Both the position numbers and the translations under genes were made by a program. A stretch of DNA of 64,000 bases from Pandoraea cepalis (lineage in GTDB: Bacteria; Pseudomonadota; Gammaproteobacteria; Burkholderiales; Burkholderiaceae). Every line of letters begins with the position of its first letter. Position 1 is the stretch's first letter. Below the pieces are notes generated by a model, which worked only from the letters and a program-made list of their open reading frames with translations, ran no database searches and was not told where the DNA came from. Of this stretch, positions 56,965 to 64,000 are shown in pieces. The stretch spans positions 62,001 through 126,000 of the forward strand of contig NZ_CABPSL010000012.1 of assembly GCF_902459665.1 (NCBI RefSeq). Reading direction: 5' to 3'.

Positions 56965-58764
56965 GTGTGGCCGACGGTGTCATCGTCCATGAAGCGCACG
57001 TTTCTCTCTACCGTTTCGCTCACCGGCCGCCTGCGGTGGCTGAATCTCGCTGTCGTCTGCGTTGTCGTCGTCCTTTGCAGTAGTTTGCTCGCCTGGACTT
57101 GGGGAACGTACCAGCGCGCGAGCGACGCGTCCCTTGCGCTTGAGGCCTTGCGTGCCACGCTGCTCGCGATGGAGAAGGCGTCGGCGGAGCGCGGGCCGGC
57201 CAATGCCGTGCTGGGTGCCGATCTCCCGCTTCCCGACGCATCGGTCATTGCGCTGCGCAATGCCCGCGAGGCCACCAACGCGCGACTTCAGGAACTGCTG
57301 TCTGCGCTCTCGGCCGATCGGTGCGACGCCTGCGGTGGCAGCTTGCGGATCGTCGAGCGCGCGCGCCTGGATCTCGCGGCGGCCAGCGCGAACGTCGACC
57401 TGTTGGTGCAACGTCCACGCGACATGCGCGGCGACGCGGCCGTGCGCGATGCCGTCGATCGCATGATCCGTGTCATCCCCGAGTTCACCTCTGTGGCATC
57501 GTCGCGCATCGACGTGATTTCGCGAGGCGCGCCCGACGCGCTTCACTATGTCGTCCTGGCGCGACTGGCGGCGGATCTGCGCGAGTTTGCCGGACAACTC
57601 GGCTCACGCTTCACCGCGGCGCTCACCACCGGGAAGCCGCTCGCGGAGGTCGATCAGCGCGCGATTGAACGCACGCTCGGGCGCGTCGAGCAATTGCACG
57701 ACATGATCGCCGCGCGCATGATCGATCCCCCTGAACTCAGCCCCGAGACGCTCGACGCCCTGAACACCCAGTACTTTGGCGCGGGGCTGCATTATGTGGC
57801 GACGGTACGCACGCTGGCCAGTCAGCCCCAACCGGTCGCGCCAACGACGGCCGAGTTTGCGCGCCAATACGTGCCGACGATGAGCGCGATCACCGACTTC
57901 CGCGACAACATGCTGACGCTGGCCCAGCGCAAGGTCGACGCCCGCGCCGCGCTCGCGCTCAAGTGGCTGATGGTCACGGCGATCGCTGCGATTACGCTGG
58001 TGCTCGGGATGATCGTTGCGCTGCGGAATTTCCGGCGCAGCGTGGTGCAACCGTTCGAGGCGGCAACGCGCTTCGTCCAGGCGCTGGCGCAGGACAATCT
58101 CGACGAGGCGGTGCCGGTTGACGACATGCCGACGCAACGTCCGCAGGTGCGGGCCGTGTTCGATGCGCTGCGCGTACTCAGGCTCAACACCCTTGAATTA
58201 AGGCAATTGCGGCGCGATCGCACCCGGTTGCAGAGTGAGCTGGAAATGAGCGGGGACACGGACCCGCTGACGCAACTGATGAACTGGCGGGCGTTCGAGC
58301 GGCAGGCCCAGGCGCTGTGTGCGATGCCGTCGCCGGGGTTGGTGGCGTTGATCAAGCTGGATATCGACAACTTCACGCAGATCAACGCGACCTGGGGACA
58401 CGGGGTCGGCGACGATGTGTTGCGCCGTGTCGGCGCGGTGTGTCTCAACACGTGTCAGCCGGGGGATGTGGTGGCGCGGCTGGGTGCGGACGCGTTCGCG
58501 ATCGTGGCCCGTGTGCTTGCCCCATCTCGCGCGCAGCAATTCGCGGAACTGATGTGTGGGCGTATCGAAGCCACCGCGTTGACGTTGCCGAACGGCGAAG
58601 TCGTGCCGCTGACAGCGAGCGTCGGCATCGCCATCGGCGATCCGATGACGTTGGGGCCGACGCCGGTGTCCAGCGGCGGGCCGGCCAATGTCTCGGCACT
58701 CTTGAGTCAGGCGGAGCGCCAGCTCGACGCCGCGCGCCGCGCCCGGCGGCGAACCATCGAGTAG
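56965..58764 (+). CDS. Membrane sensor with degenerate GGDEF domain
   Basis: 599 residues. TM1 (about 22-45), a periplasmic sensor region of about 290 residues, TM2 (about 335-355), a HAMP-like linker and a GGDEF-fold domain (about 420-590). The signature is changed from GGDEF to GADAF (residues 507-511, nt 58483-58497), removing the second Gly and the catalytic Glu, so synthase activity is unlikely; the preceding substrate helix DIDNFTQINATWGHGVGDDVL is kept. It may act as a c-di-GMP or GTP receptor or through dimerisation. It starts at a GTG with GGGAG (56951-56955); an ATG at 56989 has a weaker site. No partner is adjacent. Confidence 0.85.
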   Translation: MWPTVSSSMKRTFLSTVSLTGRLRWLNLAVVCVVVVLCSSLLAWTWGTYQRASDASLALEALRATLLAMEKASAERGPANAVLGADLPLPDASVIALRNAREATNARLQELLSALSADRCDACGGSLRIVERARLDLAAASANVDLLVQRPRDMRGDAAVRDAVDRMIRVIPEFTSVASSRIDVISRGAPDALHYVVLARLAADLREFAGQLGSRFTAALTTGKPLAEVDQRAIERTLGRVEQLHDMIAARMIDPPELSPETLDALNTQYFGAGLHYVATVRTLASQPQPVAPTTAEFARQYVPTMSAITDFRDNMLTLAQRKVDARAALALKWLMVTAIAAITLVLGMIVALRNFRRSVVQPFEAATRFVQALAQDNLDEAVPVDDMPTQRPQVRAVFDALRVLRLNTLELRQLRRDRTRLQSELEMSGDTDPLTQLMNWRAFERQAQALCAMPSPGLVALIKLDIDNFTQINATWGHGVGDDVLRRVGAVCLNTCQPGDVVARLGADAFAIVARVLAPSRAQQFAELMCGRIEATALTLPNGEVVPLTASVGIAIGDPMTLGPTPVSSGGPANVSALLSQAERQLDAARRARRRTIE

Positions 58765-58826
58765 GGCGCGGCACATCGCGTCAAGGCAAGGTCCGCGGGC
58801 CACCGCGCGCGAACGCGCACGGCGCA

Positions 58827-60038
58827 TCAACGCCCATGCGCCACAACGAAGTGCCGCACATCGATACGCTCTTCAGCGAACGCCGCCTCGCAATATTGGA
58901 GATACAGCCGCCACGACCGAATGAACGTGTCGTCGAAGCCTTGCGCACGCACCGCGTCGATCTGCGCTTCGAAGGCGGTACGCCAGTGCTGCAACGTTCT
59001 GGCGTAATCGAGACCGAAGCGTAGTGTCTCGACGGCGGTCATCCCGCATGCCTCCGAGGCGCCGACAAATCGCTCCGCGCTTGGCAGCATGCCGCCCGGA
59101 AAGATGAACTCGCGGATGAAGTCGCTCGACGAGCGATAGGCGTCGAAGGCGCTGTCGTCGATGGTGATCGATTGAATGAGCGCACGGCCTCCGGGGCGCA
59201 AGCGCGACTTGAGCATGCTGAAGTACGCCGGCCAAAACGCTTCGCCCACGGCTTCGAACATCTCGATCGAGACGATGGCGGCGAACTGGCCTTGCACGTC
59301 ACGGTAATCCGTGAGCGAGACGTCCGCCAGGTGGCTCAGTCCCTCGGCGTCGATGCGGGCTTTGGCGAGCGTCAGTTGCGCTGGCGAGAGGGTGATGCCA
59401 TGCACTGCGATGCCTTGCCGGGCCGCGTGCAGCGCAAATCCGCCCCATCCGCATCCCACTTCCAGCACCCGCTCGCCCGGACGCAGCGCCAGCGTATCGA
59501 TGATCCGCTGATACTTGGCGGCCTGGGCGTCGGCAAGCGAACGGTGGCGATCGCCCTCGAACCAGGCGCTGGAATAGGTCCACGTGGCGTCGAGCCACAG
59601 TTCGTAGAAGCGATTGCCGAGATCGTAATGCGCGTGAATGTTGCGACGGCTGCCCGACTTGGTGTTGCCGCGCAGGCGATGGCGCAGGTGATACCAGATT
59701 CGTGCGATCCGCGAGCCCGTGACGGTGTTGGAGATCGACGCGAGGTTGCGTATCGCGAGCCGGAGCAGCGCCACCATATCGGGCGAGTCGACCCAGCCGG
59801 CGCGATAGGCGTCTGCAAAGCCGATGTCCCCGGCGTGCATGATGCGGCGGCAGGCACGCCAGTCGCGCAGGTGAAGCGTTGCGCCTGGCGAACTGTGGGG
59901 GTCGCCGAACACATGCAGGGTGCCGTCGGGACAGATCAGCGTCAGGTGTCCGGCGTGAATCCGGCGCAGCAATGCGATAAACAGGCGCGCAGAAATCGGT
60001 GCGATCGGACGCACGGAAAGCAGGCGGAGCGGAATCAT
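58827..60038 (-). CDS. Cyclopropane-fatty-acid-synthase-type methyltransferase (copy 1)
   Basis: 403 residues. The C-terminal about 290 residues are the CFA synthase fold: HYDLGNRFYELWLDATWTYSSAWF, the SAM loop LEVGCGWGGFALHAA, IVSIEMFEAVGE and the late FIFPGGMLPS. It transfers a methyl/methylene group from SAM to unsaturated acyl chains of phospholipids. The start ATG (60038) overlaps the DUF1365 stop as ATGA and has GGGAGAT upstream. It is the last gene of the lipid-modification operon. An N-terminal about 110-residue segment is shared with CFA synthases. Confidence 0.9.
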   Translation of the reverse strand: MIPLRLLSVRPIAPISARLFIALLRRIHAGHLTLICPDGTLHVFGDPHSSPGATLHLRDWRACRRIMHAGDIGFADAYRAGWVDSPDMVALLRLAIRNLASISNTVTGSRIARIWYHLRHRLRGNTKSGSRRNIHAHYDLGNRFYELWLDATWTYSSAWFEGDRHRSLADAQAAKYQRIIDTLALRPGERVLEVGCGWGGFALHAARQGIAVHGITLSPAQLTLAKARIDAEGLSHLADVSLTDYRDVQGQFAAIVSIEMFEAVGEAFWPAYFSMLKSRLRPGGRALIQSITIDDSAFDAYRSSSDFIREFIFPGGMLPSAERFVGASEACGMTAVETLRFGLDYARTLQHWRTAFEAQIDAVRAQGFDDTFIRSWRLYLQYCEAAFAEERIDVRHFVVAHGR

Positions 60039-60862
60039 GGACGAATCTCCCGGTCGGCGGAAGCGGCGCGCTCCGGCGCCGTTGCACGTAGCGTTGGCGG
60101 CGTCTTGCCGAAGAACGGCACGCGCTTGAGCCAGAGCCTCAGCGCTTGCCAGTGAATTCTGATGACGACGTTCAGCGCATTGAAGGGCTGCGAAAGCACG
60201 GCGAACAGAACGCGCCGCCCCGTGAACGGTTCGGCCCGCATGGCGATCGCCGTGCGCAGCAGCAGCGCATCGCCGACGCGGTAGTCGATGGCGACTGACC
60301 ATATCGCGCCCTTGCGGCGTACGCGAAACTCGTATTGCCCCTGCACGTCGCAAAACGGGGAGACATGAAAGACTTTGCGGCAGACGAGCCGCGTATCGCC
60401 ACGAATGGGCGCATGATCGTCGGCACTGAGCAGATACCCGTGGTGTTGACCGAAGGTGTTGCGCACATCCGCATACAAGGCGCGCAAATTCCCCTGACGG
60501 TCATGGCAGTACCAGAAGCTCACCGGATTGAACGCGTAGCCGGCCATGCGTGGAATCGTCTGCAGCCAGACGGCGCCGTCGGCGGGAATTCCCGCCTCCG
60601 CCAGACGTGCGCGCATCCAGGGCAGGAGCGCACTGCCGTCGCGGGGACCGTAGTCGGCCGATTTCAAGGCGAGTGGGCGTCGCCGGTCCAGCGCGAACCA
60701 TCGGCTGCGCAGGGCGTCGAGACGCCCGACATCGCAGGCGATCTGAAACATCGAGTAAGTGAACGCATGCCGGACCGGATGCAGCCGTTCGTGGGTCACG
60801 AGGCCGCGCAGCAGCCAGGCAGGCGGTGTCGAGGGGTTGCCCGTGACCTCCTTCGTGCTCAT
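60035..60862 (-). CDS. DUF1365 family protein
   Basis: 275 residues, soluble, matching DUF1365: VTHERLHPVRHAFTYSMFQIACDV, FNPVSFWYCHDRQGNLRALYADVRNTFGQHH, VSPFCDVQGQYEFRV. The family function is unproven; these genes are found beside CFA-type methyltransferases and flavin amine oxidases in a conserved lipid cluster. Both ends overlap neighbours by ATGA (start with the amine oxidase stop, stop with the CFA start), so it is tightly coupled in one operon. Confidence 0.92.
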   Translation of the reverse strand: MSTKEVTGNPSTPPAWLLRGLVTHERLHPVRHAFTYSMFQIACDVGRLDALRSRWFALDRRRPLALKSADYGPRDGSALLPWMRARLAEAGIPADGAVWLQTIPRMAGYAFNPVSFWYCHDRQGNLRALYADVRNTFGQHHGYLLSADDHAPIRGDTRLVCRKVFHVSPFCDVQGQYEFRVRRKGAIWSVAIDYRVGDALLLRTAIAMRAEPFTGRRVLFAVLSQPFNALNVVIRIHWQALRLWLKRVPFFGKTPPTLRATAPERAASADREIRP

Positions 60863-62163
60863 GGTTGCGCCCACGTCGGCATCGCGCCAAAGTCGCCGGC
60901 CACCCGCAGCGCGGATTTCAGGCCGTCCTCGTGAAAGCCATAGCCGGTCCAGGCGCCCGCGAACCATGTCCGTTGGCGGCCTTGAATATCGGGCAAGCGC
61001 GATTGCGCGTCCACGGCCGCCAGATCGAGCAGGGGGTGTTCATAGGCATAGCGTCCCAACACCTTGTCGGGCGCTGGCTCATGGCTCGGGTTGAGCGTGA
61101 CAATCACGGGGGACGTGAAGGGCAGGGCCTGGAGCTGGTTGATCAGATAGCTCACGCACACGGGACGGTGCGTGTCGGCGGCCGCGTTTGCCTGACTGAC
61201 GTAATTCCACGCGGACCAGACGCGACGGCGGCGCGGCAGCAGCTTCGGATCCGTGTGCAGGACCGCGGCGTTCGGTTGATAACGCACCGCACCGAGAATC
61301 TGATGCTCGGACGCGTTGGCGTCGCCCAGCAACCGCAGGCTGTCCGGGGCGTGCCCGGCGAGCACGACGGCGTCGAAGCGCTGCGATTCGCCGTTGCCGA
61401 AGGCGATTGTCACGCCATCGCGCTCGCGCGTCACCCGCCGTACGGGCGTTCGCAACCGGACATCGTCAAGCGTTGCCAACATGCGGCGCACGTAGGCGCG
61501 TCCACCACCGGCGACGGTTTTCCATTGCGGACGATGCCGAATCTGCAGCAGCGCGTGATTCAGGCAGAAGCGCAGAAAGGTCGCCGCCGGAAAGTGCAGA
61601 ATGTCGGCCGCCCGGCTTGACCAGATCGCAGCGGCCATGGGCAAGAGATAGTGGTGCTGGAACGGTTGTCCGTAACCGTTCGCCACCAGCAGGTCGCCGA
61701 CGGACTGGCGCTCGCGCACCGCGCTTTGCAGGTGTTGCTCCGCCGTCGCGTTAAAGCGCAGTACGTCGCGGAGCATCCCCAGAAAGCGCGGGGAATAGAG
61801 GTTGCGACGTTGGGCAAATACGGTGTTCAGGTTCGTGCCCGCCCATTCGAGCGCACCGCCGTCGACCGACACCGAGAACGACATATCGCTCGCGATGGCG
61901 CTCACGCCGAGTTCGTCGAACAACGCGATCAGGTTGGGATAGGTGCGATCGTTGAAGACCAGGAAGCCCGTGTCGACCGGGGCACAATGCCCGTCGAGCG
62001 TGACATCGACCGTGTTCGTGTGTCCTCCGGCATAGTCGCCCGCCTCGAACACTGTCACGTGATGCTTGCGCGCGAGGAAATAGGCGCTGGCCAGTCCGGC
62101 GATGCCCGCGCCCACCACGGCGACACGTTGTCCGGGAGGCAGGGTGGCGGTCGATGCATTCAT
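60859..62163 (-). CDS. Flavin-containing amine-oxidase-like protein (NAD(P)-binding)
   Basis: 434 residues: N-terminal FAD loop [40 protein letters not shown] spans residues 13-52, then DTGFLVFNDRTYPNL, LLPMAAAIWSS, TVAGGGRAYVRRML and the C-terminal flavin motif TWFAGAWTGYGFHEDGLKSALRVAG. It is likely a lipid desaturase or dehydrogenase rather than a true amine oxidase. In Rhodobacter a similar flavoprotein acts with a CFA-type methylase in making methylated furan fatty acids (family knowledge, not tested here). The ATG at 62163 follows GAGAC; the longer open frame upstream is rejected. Confidence 0.88.
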   Translation of the reverse strand: MNASTATLPPGQRVAVVGAGIAGLASAYFLARKHHVTVFEAGDYAGGHTNTVDVTLDGHCAPVDTGFLVFNDRTYPNLIALFDELGVSAIASDMSFSVSVDGGALEWAGTNLNTVFAQRRNLYSPRFLGMLRDVLRFNATAEQHLQSAVRERQSVGDLLVANGYGQPFQHHYLLPMAAAIWSSRAADILHFPAATFLRFCLNHALLQIRHRPQWKTVAGGGRAYVRRMLATLDDVRLRTPVRRVTRERDGVTIAFGNGESQRFDAVVLAGHAPDSLRLLGDANASEHQILGAVRYQPNAAVLHTDPKLLPRRRRVWSAWNYVSQANAAADTHRPVCVSYLINQLQALPFTSPVIVTLNPSHEPAPDKVLGRYAYEHPLLDLAAVDAQSRLPDIQGRQRTWFAGAWTGYGFHEDGLKSALRVAGDFGAMPTWAQP

Positions 62164-62314
62164 TGGCTTGTCTCGTCGAAGTTTTTTGCTTATACGAAAC
62201 GCAAGCGCGCGCGGATGCATGCGCGTTTGAAAAAGCGGTGAGCCACCCACGAATGCGCCCGCCGCGGCCGGATACGCAGGGCGCGCCACGTCATGGCGGC
62301 GGCGGGGCGGCGGC

Positions 62315-63418
62315 TCATACCTGTTGGCGCCGCTTTTCGAACAGATAGTGGCCCACGCCCCACTCGCGGCCCTGGGCGTAGCCGAACAGTTCGGCTACGG
62401 CCATATAGAACATGCGCCAGCGCTGGAACTGAACGCCAGCCTGCGGGCCATAACCGGCCTCGAGCATCGGCAGGGTCGTCGCACGCGACGCATCCAGGGC
62501 CGCCAGCCAGTCGTTGGCCGTGCGCTCGTAATGGCGACCATCGACCCACCAGCGGTTCACGATGCGCAGGTCGTCCTGGAAGTGCAGCAACAGATCCGCG
62601 CTGGGCATGGTGCCGCCGGTGAAGAAGTGTCGCGACATCCAGTCGCTGCCATCCTTGTTCTGGAAGGGGTAGGCCACATGACGATGCGCGAAGAGATGGA
62701 CGAACAGGGTGCCATCGTCGTTCAGCCAGCGGGCGATCTTGCCGAGCAATGCGCCGTAGTTCTTCATGTGCTCGAACATTTCGATGGACAGGATGCGATC
62801 GAATCCTCCGCGAACGCCGTCATCGAACTCAAATTCCGCCACATTGCCGGTCACGATCTGCAGATTCCGAAGCCCGCGTCGCGCCGCCGTCGACTCGATG
62901 AAACGGCGTTGACCGTGAGAATTCGACAGCCCGACGACCTGCGTACCGGGATATTGCGCGGCGAGCCAGAGCGAGAGCGAGCCCCAGCCGCAGCCAAGAT
63001 CCAGAATCCGCTGACCGTCGGCGATGTCGGCGCGCTGCGCGTAGAGGGCCAGCATCGCCTGCTCGGCCTGGGCCAATGTCTCGTCGCCATTCGGGTAATA
63101 GCAGCACGAATACTTGACGGCGGGCCCCAGGTGCTCGGCAAAGAAGTCGCTTGGCACCTCGTAGTGCTGCGTGTTGGCGGCCTGCGTATCCACGGCAATC
63201 GGACTCGCGCGCAGTTCACTGACGAACGCGGCGAGCGATTCGACGCTTTTCCCGGGATCGTGCGCATGCGCTTCGCGCAGGCGCTGGCGCATCAGCATGC
63301 GCATGCCCGCGCGCAAAAGGATATCCGGCACAAGGCCCCGCTCGCAAAGCCGGATCAATCCGGTTTCGTCGGGCGCTTCGGCTCGGGCGGCGGGGGGTTG
63401 CGTAAGGGAGGCGGTCAT
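62315..63418 (-). CDS. CFA-type SAM-dependent methyltransferase (copy 2)
   Basis: 367 residues. QHYEVPSDFFAEHLGPAVKYSCCYY, LDLGCGWGSLSLWLAAQYP and ILSIEMFEHMKNYGALL, then FAHRHVAYPFQNKDGSDWMSRHFFTGGTMPS. Compared with copy 1 it lacks the N-terminal segment and differs in the substrate half, so the two probably do different reactions on unsaturated lipids. It lies 31 bp after the DUF1295 gene and 151 bp before the flavoprotein gene, in the same orientation. Confidence 0.9.
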   Translation of the reverse strand: MTASLTQPPAARAEAPDETGLIRLCERGLVPDILLRAGMRMLMRQRLREAHAHDPGKSVESLAAFVSELRASPIAVDTQAANTQHYEVPSDFFAEHLGPAVKYSCCYYPNGDETLAQAEQAMLALYAQRADIADGQRILDLGCGWGSLSLWLAAQYPGTQVVGLSNSHGQRRFIESTAARRGLRNLQIVTGNVAEFEFDDGVRGGFDRILSIEMFEHMKNYGALLGKIARWLNDDGTLFVHLFAHRHVAYPFQNKDGSDWMSRHFFTGGTMPSADLLLHFQDDLRIVNRWWVDGRHYERTANDWLAALDASRATTLPMLEAGYGPQAGVQFQRWRMFYMAVAELFGYAQGREWGVGHYLFEKRRQQV

Positions 63419-63449
63419 CGCGATGGGCTCCTGACTTCAATGCGCGGAT

Positions 63450-63998
63450 TCATGGCAGCGGCGTTTCCGCGGACTTCCTGGGTGGCCAGGGAATGAGCAC
63501 GCTGGTGGTTTGCATGTACGTCTTGTAGGCGGGGCGAGAGCGCATCAGATGCGCTTCAAGCAGCGGAATACCCGACACTTTGAGCAGTAGCCACGCCATG
63601 AGCAGCGGCGCGAGCAACGTCGTCCATGCCCAGGGCGCGCCAAATGCGATCACCGGGTAGGCACACCAGTGCAGGCACTCGAAGAAGTAATTGGGATGCC
63701 GCGAGTACCGCCACCAGCCGACCTGGCAGACTTGGCCACGGTGGCTGGTGACGGCGGTGAAGCGTCGCAGTTGACGGTCGGCCGACGCCTCGCCCGCGAC
63801 GGCGGCCAGCCAGACGAGTGCGGCGACGGCCAGCGCCCACGGCGCCGGCGCGTGGGCGTTGAATGCCGGCACGAAGAATGCTGCCGCGAGCAGCATGGCG
63901 ATCACGCCCTGCAACTGGAAGAACCAGAACATGTTGCGTCCGGCATGCTCGCCCCACTGTTCGCGAAACTGCCGGTAACGCGCATCTTCCGGATGCCC
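63450..63998 (-). CDS. DUF1295 membrane protein, 5' end outside window
   Basis: The frame is open to the right edge: residues before the internal Met at 63932 read HPEDARYRQFREQWGEHAGR, typical of the family, so the start lies beyond the window. The visible part has four to five helices and the steroid-5-alpha-reductase/ICMT-like motif WWRYSRHPNYFFECLHWCAYPVIAFG, ending in SVLIPWPPR. It is probably a lipid reductase. It is the most upstream visible gene of the lipid-modification operon. Confidence 0.88.
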   Translation of the reverse strand, partial: GHPEDARYRQFREQWGEHAGRNMFWFFQLQGVIAMLLAAAFFVPAFNAHAPAPWALAVAALVWLAAVAGEASADRQLRRFTAVTSHRGQVCQVGWWRYSRHPNYFFECLHWCAYPVIAFGAPWAWTTLLAPLLMAWLLLKVSGIPLLEAHLMRSRPAYKTYMQTTSVLIPWPPRKSAETPLP

Positions 63999-64000
63999 GT

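Overview
The window is G+C-rich DNA with gene content typical of the beta-proteobacterial order Burkholderiales. A Pandoraea-like member of the Burkholderiaceae is my best guess, inferred from the style of the encoded proteins (a LivM-LivG fusion, an alanine/proline-rich FtsK, an ArnT linked to a PmrAB-type system, clusters of BON, PRC-barrel and ChaB proteins). It looks like chromosome: no rRNA, tRNA, CRISPR array, insertion sequence or plasmid replication gene was recognised. Both ends cut through genes: a GGDEF/EAL protein on the left and a DUF1295 membrane protein on the right.

Layout. 1-8 kb: c-di-GMP enzyme, orphan WaaZ-like glycosyltransferase, FtsK translocase. 8.3-13.4 kb: branched-chain amino-acid ABC transporter (LivK, LivH, fused LivMG, LivF). 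13.4-20 kb: nitronate monooxygenase; a divergent tyrosine recombinase and KfrA-type coiled-coil pair resembling the TnpS/TnpT cointegrate-resolution module of Tn4651-type transposons, here without a transposase; then a MocR regulator divergent from an NmrA-like reductase and a cupin. 20-27.5 kb: MHYT-GGDEF-EAL protein, DUF2252 protein, and a divergent bifunctional penicillin-binding-protein-like enzyme. 27.5-31.5 kb: small envelope or stress proteins and an MFS exporter. 31.5-33.7 kb: HipBA-like toxin-antitoxin pair and ArfB ribosome rescue factor. 33.8-41.9 kb: one minus-strand operon for a tripartite RND pump followed by its own two-component system. 42.2-46.0 kb: PmrA-PmrB-ArnT operon (lipid A aminoarabinose) ending in a strong terminator. 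46.4-51.6 kb: MetE, an FAD oxidoreductase, a VOC protein and a small molybdopterin-type protein. 51.7-56.8 kb: sterol-desaturase-type hydroxylase with a beta-propeller protein, and a PadR regulator divergent from FadH with two near-identical 18-bp palindromes between them. 57-58.8 kb: membrane GGDEF protein with a destroyed signature (GADAF). 58.8-64 kb: lipid-modification operon (DUF1295, CFA-type methyltransferase, flavin amine oxidase, DUF1365, second CFA-type methyltransferase) with ATGA overlaps.

The most interesting items are the transposase-less TnpS/TnpT-like recombination module with a palindromic intergenic region, the PadR/fadH control region in which one palindrome supplies back-to-back -35 boxes and padR appears leaderless, the lipid-modification operon at the right end, and the MFS leader with a 17-nt palindrome and a five-codon mini-ORF.
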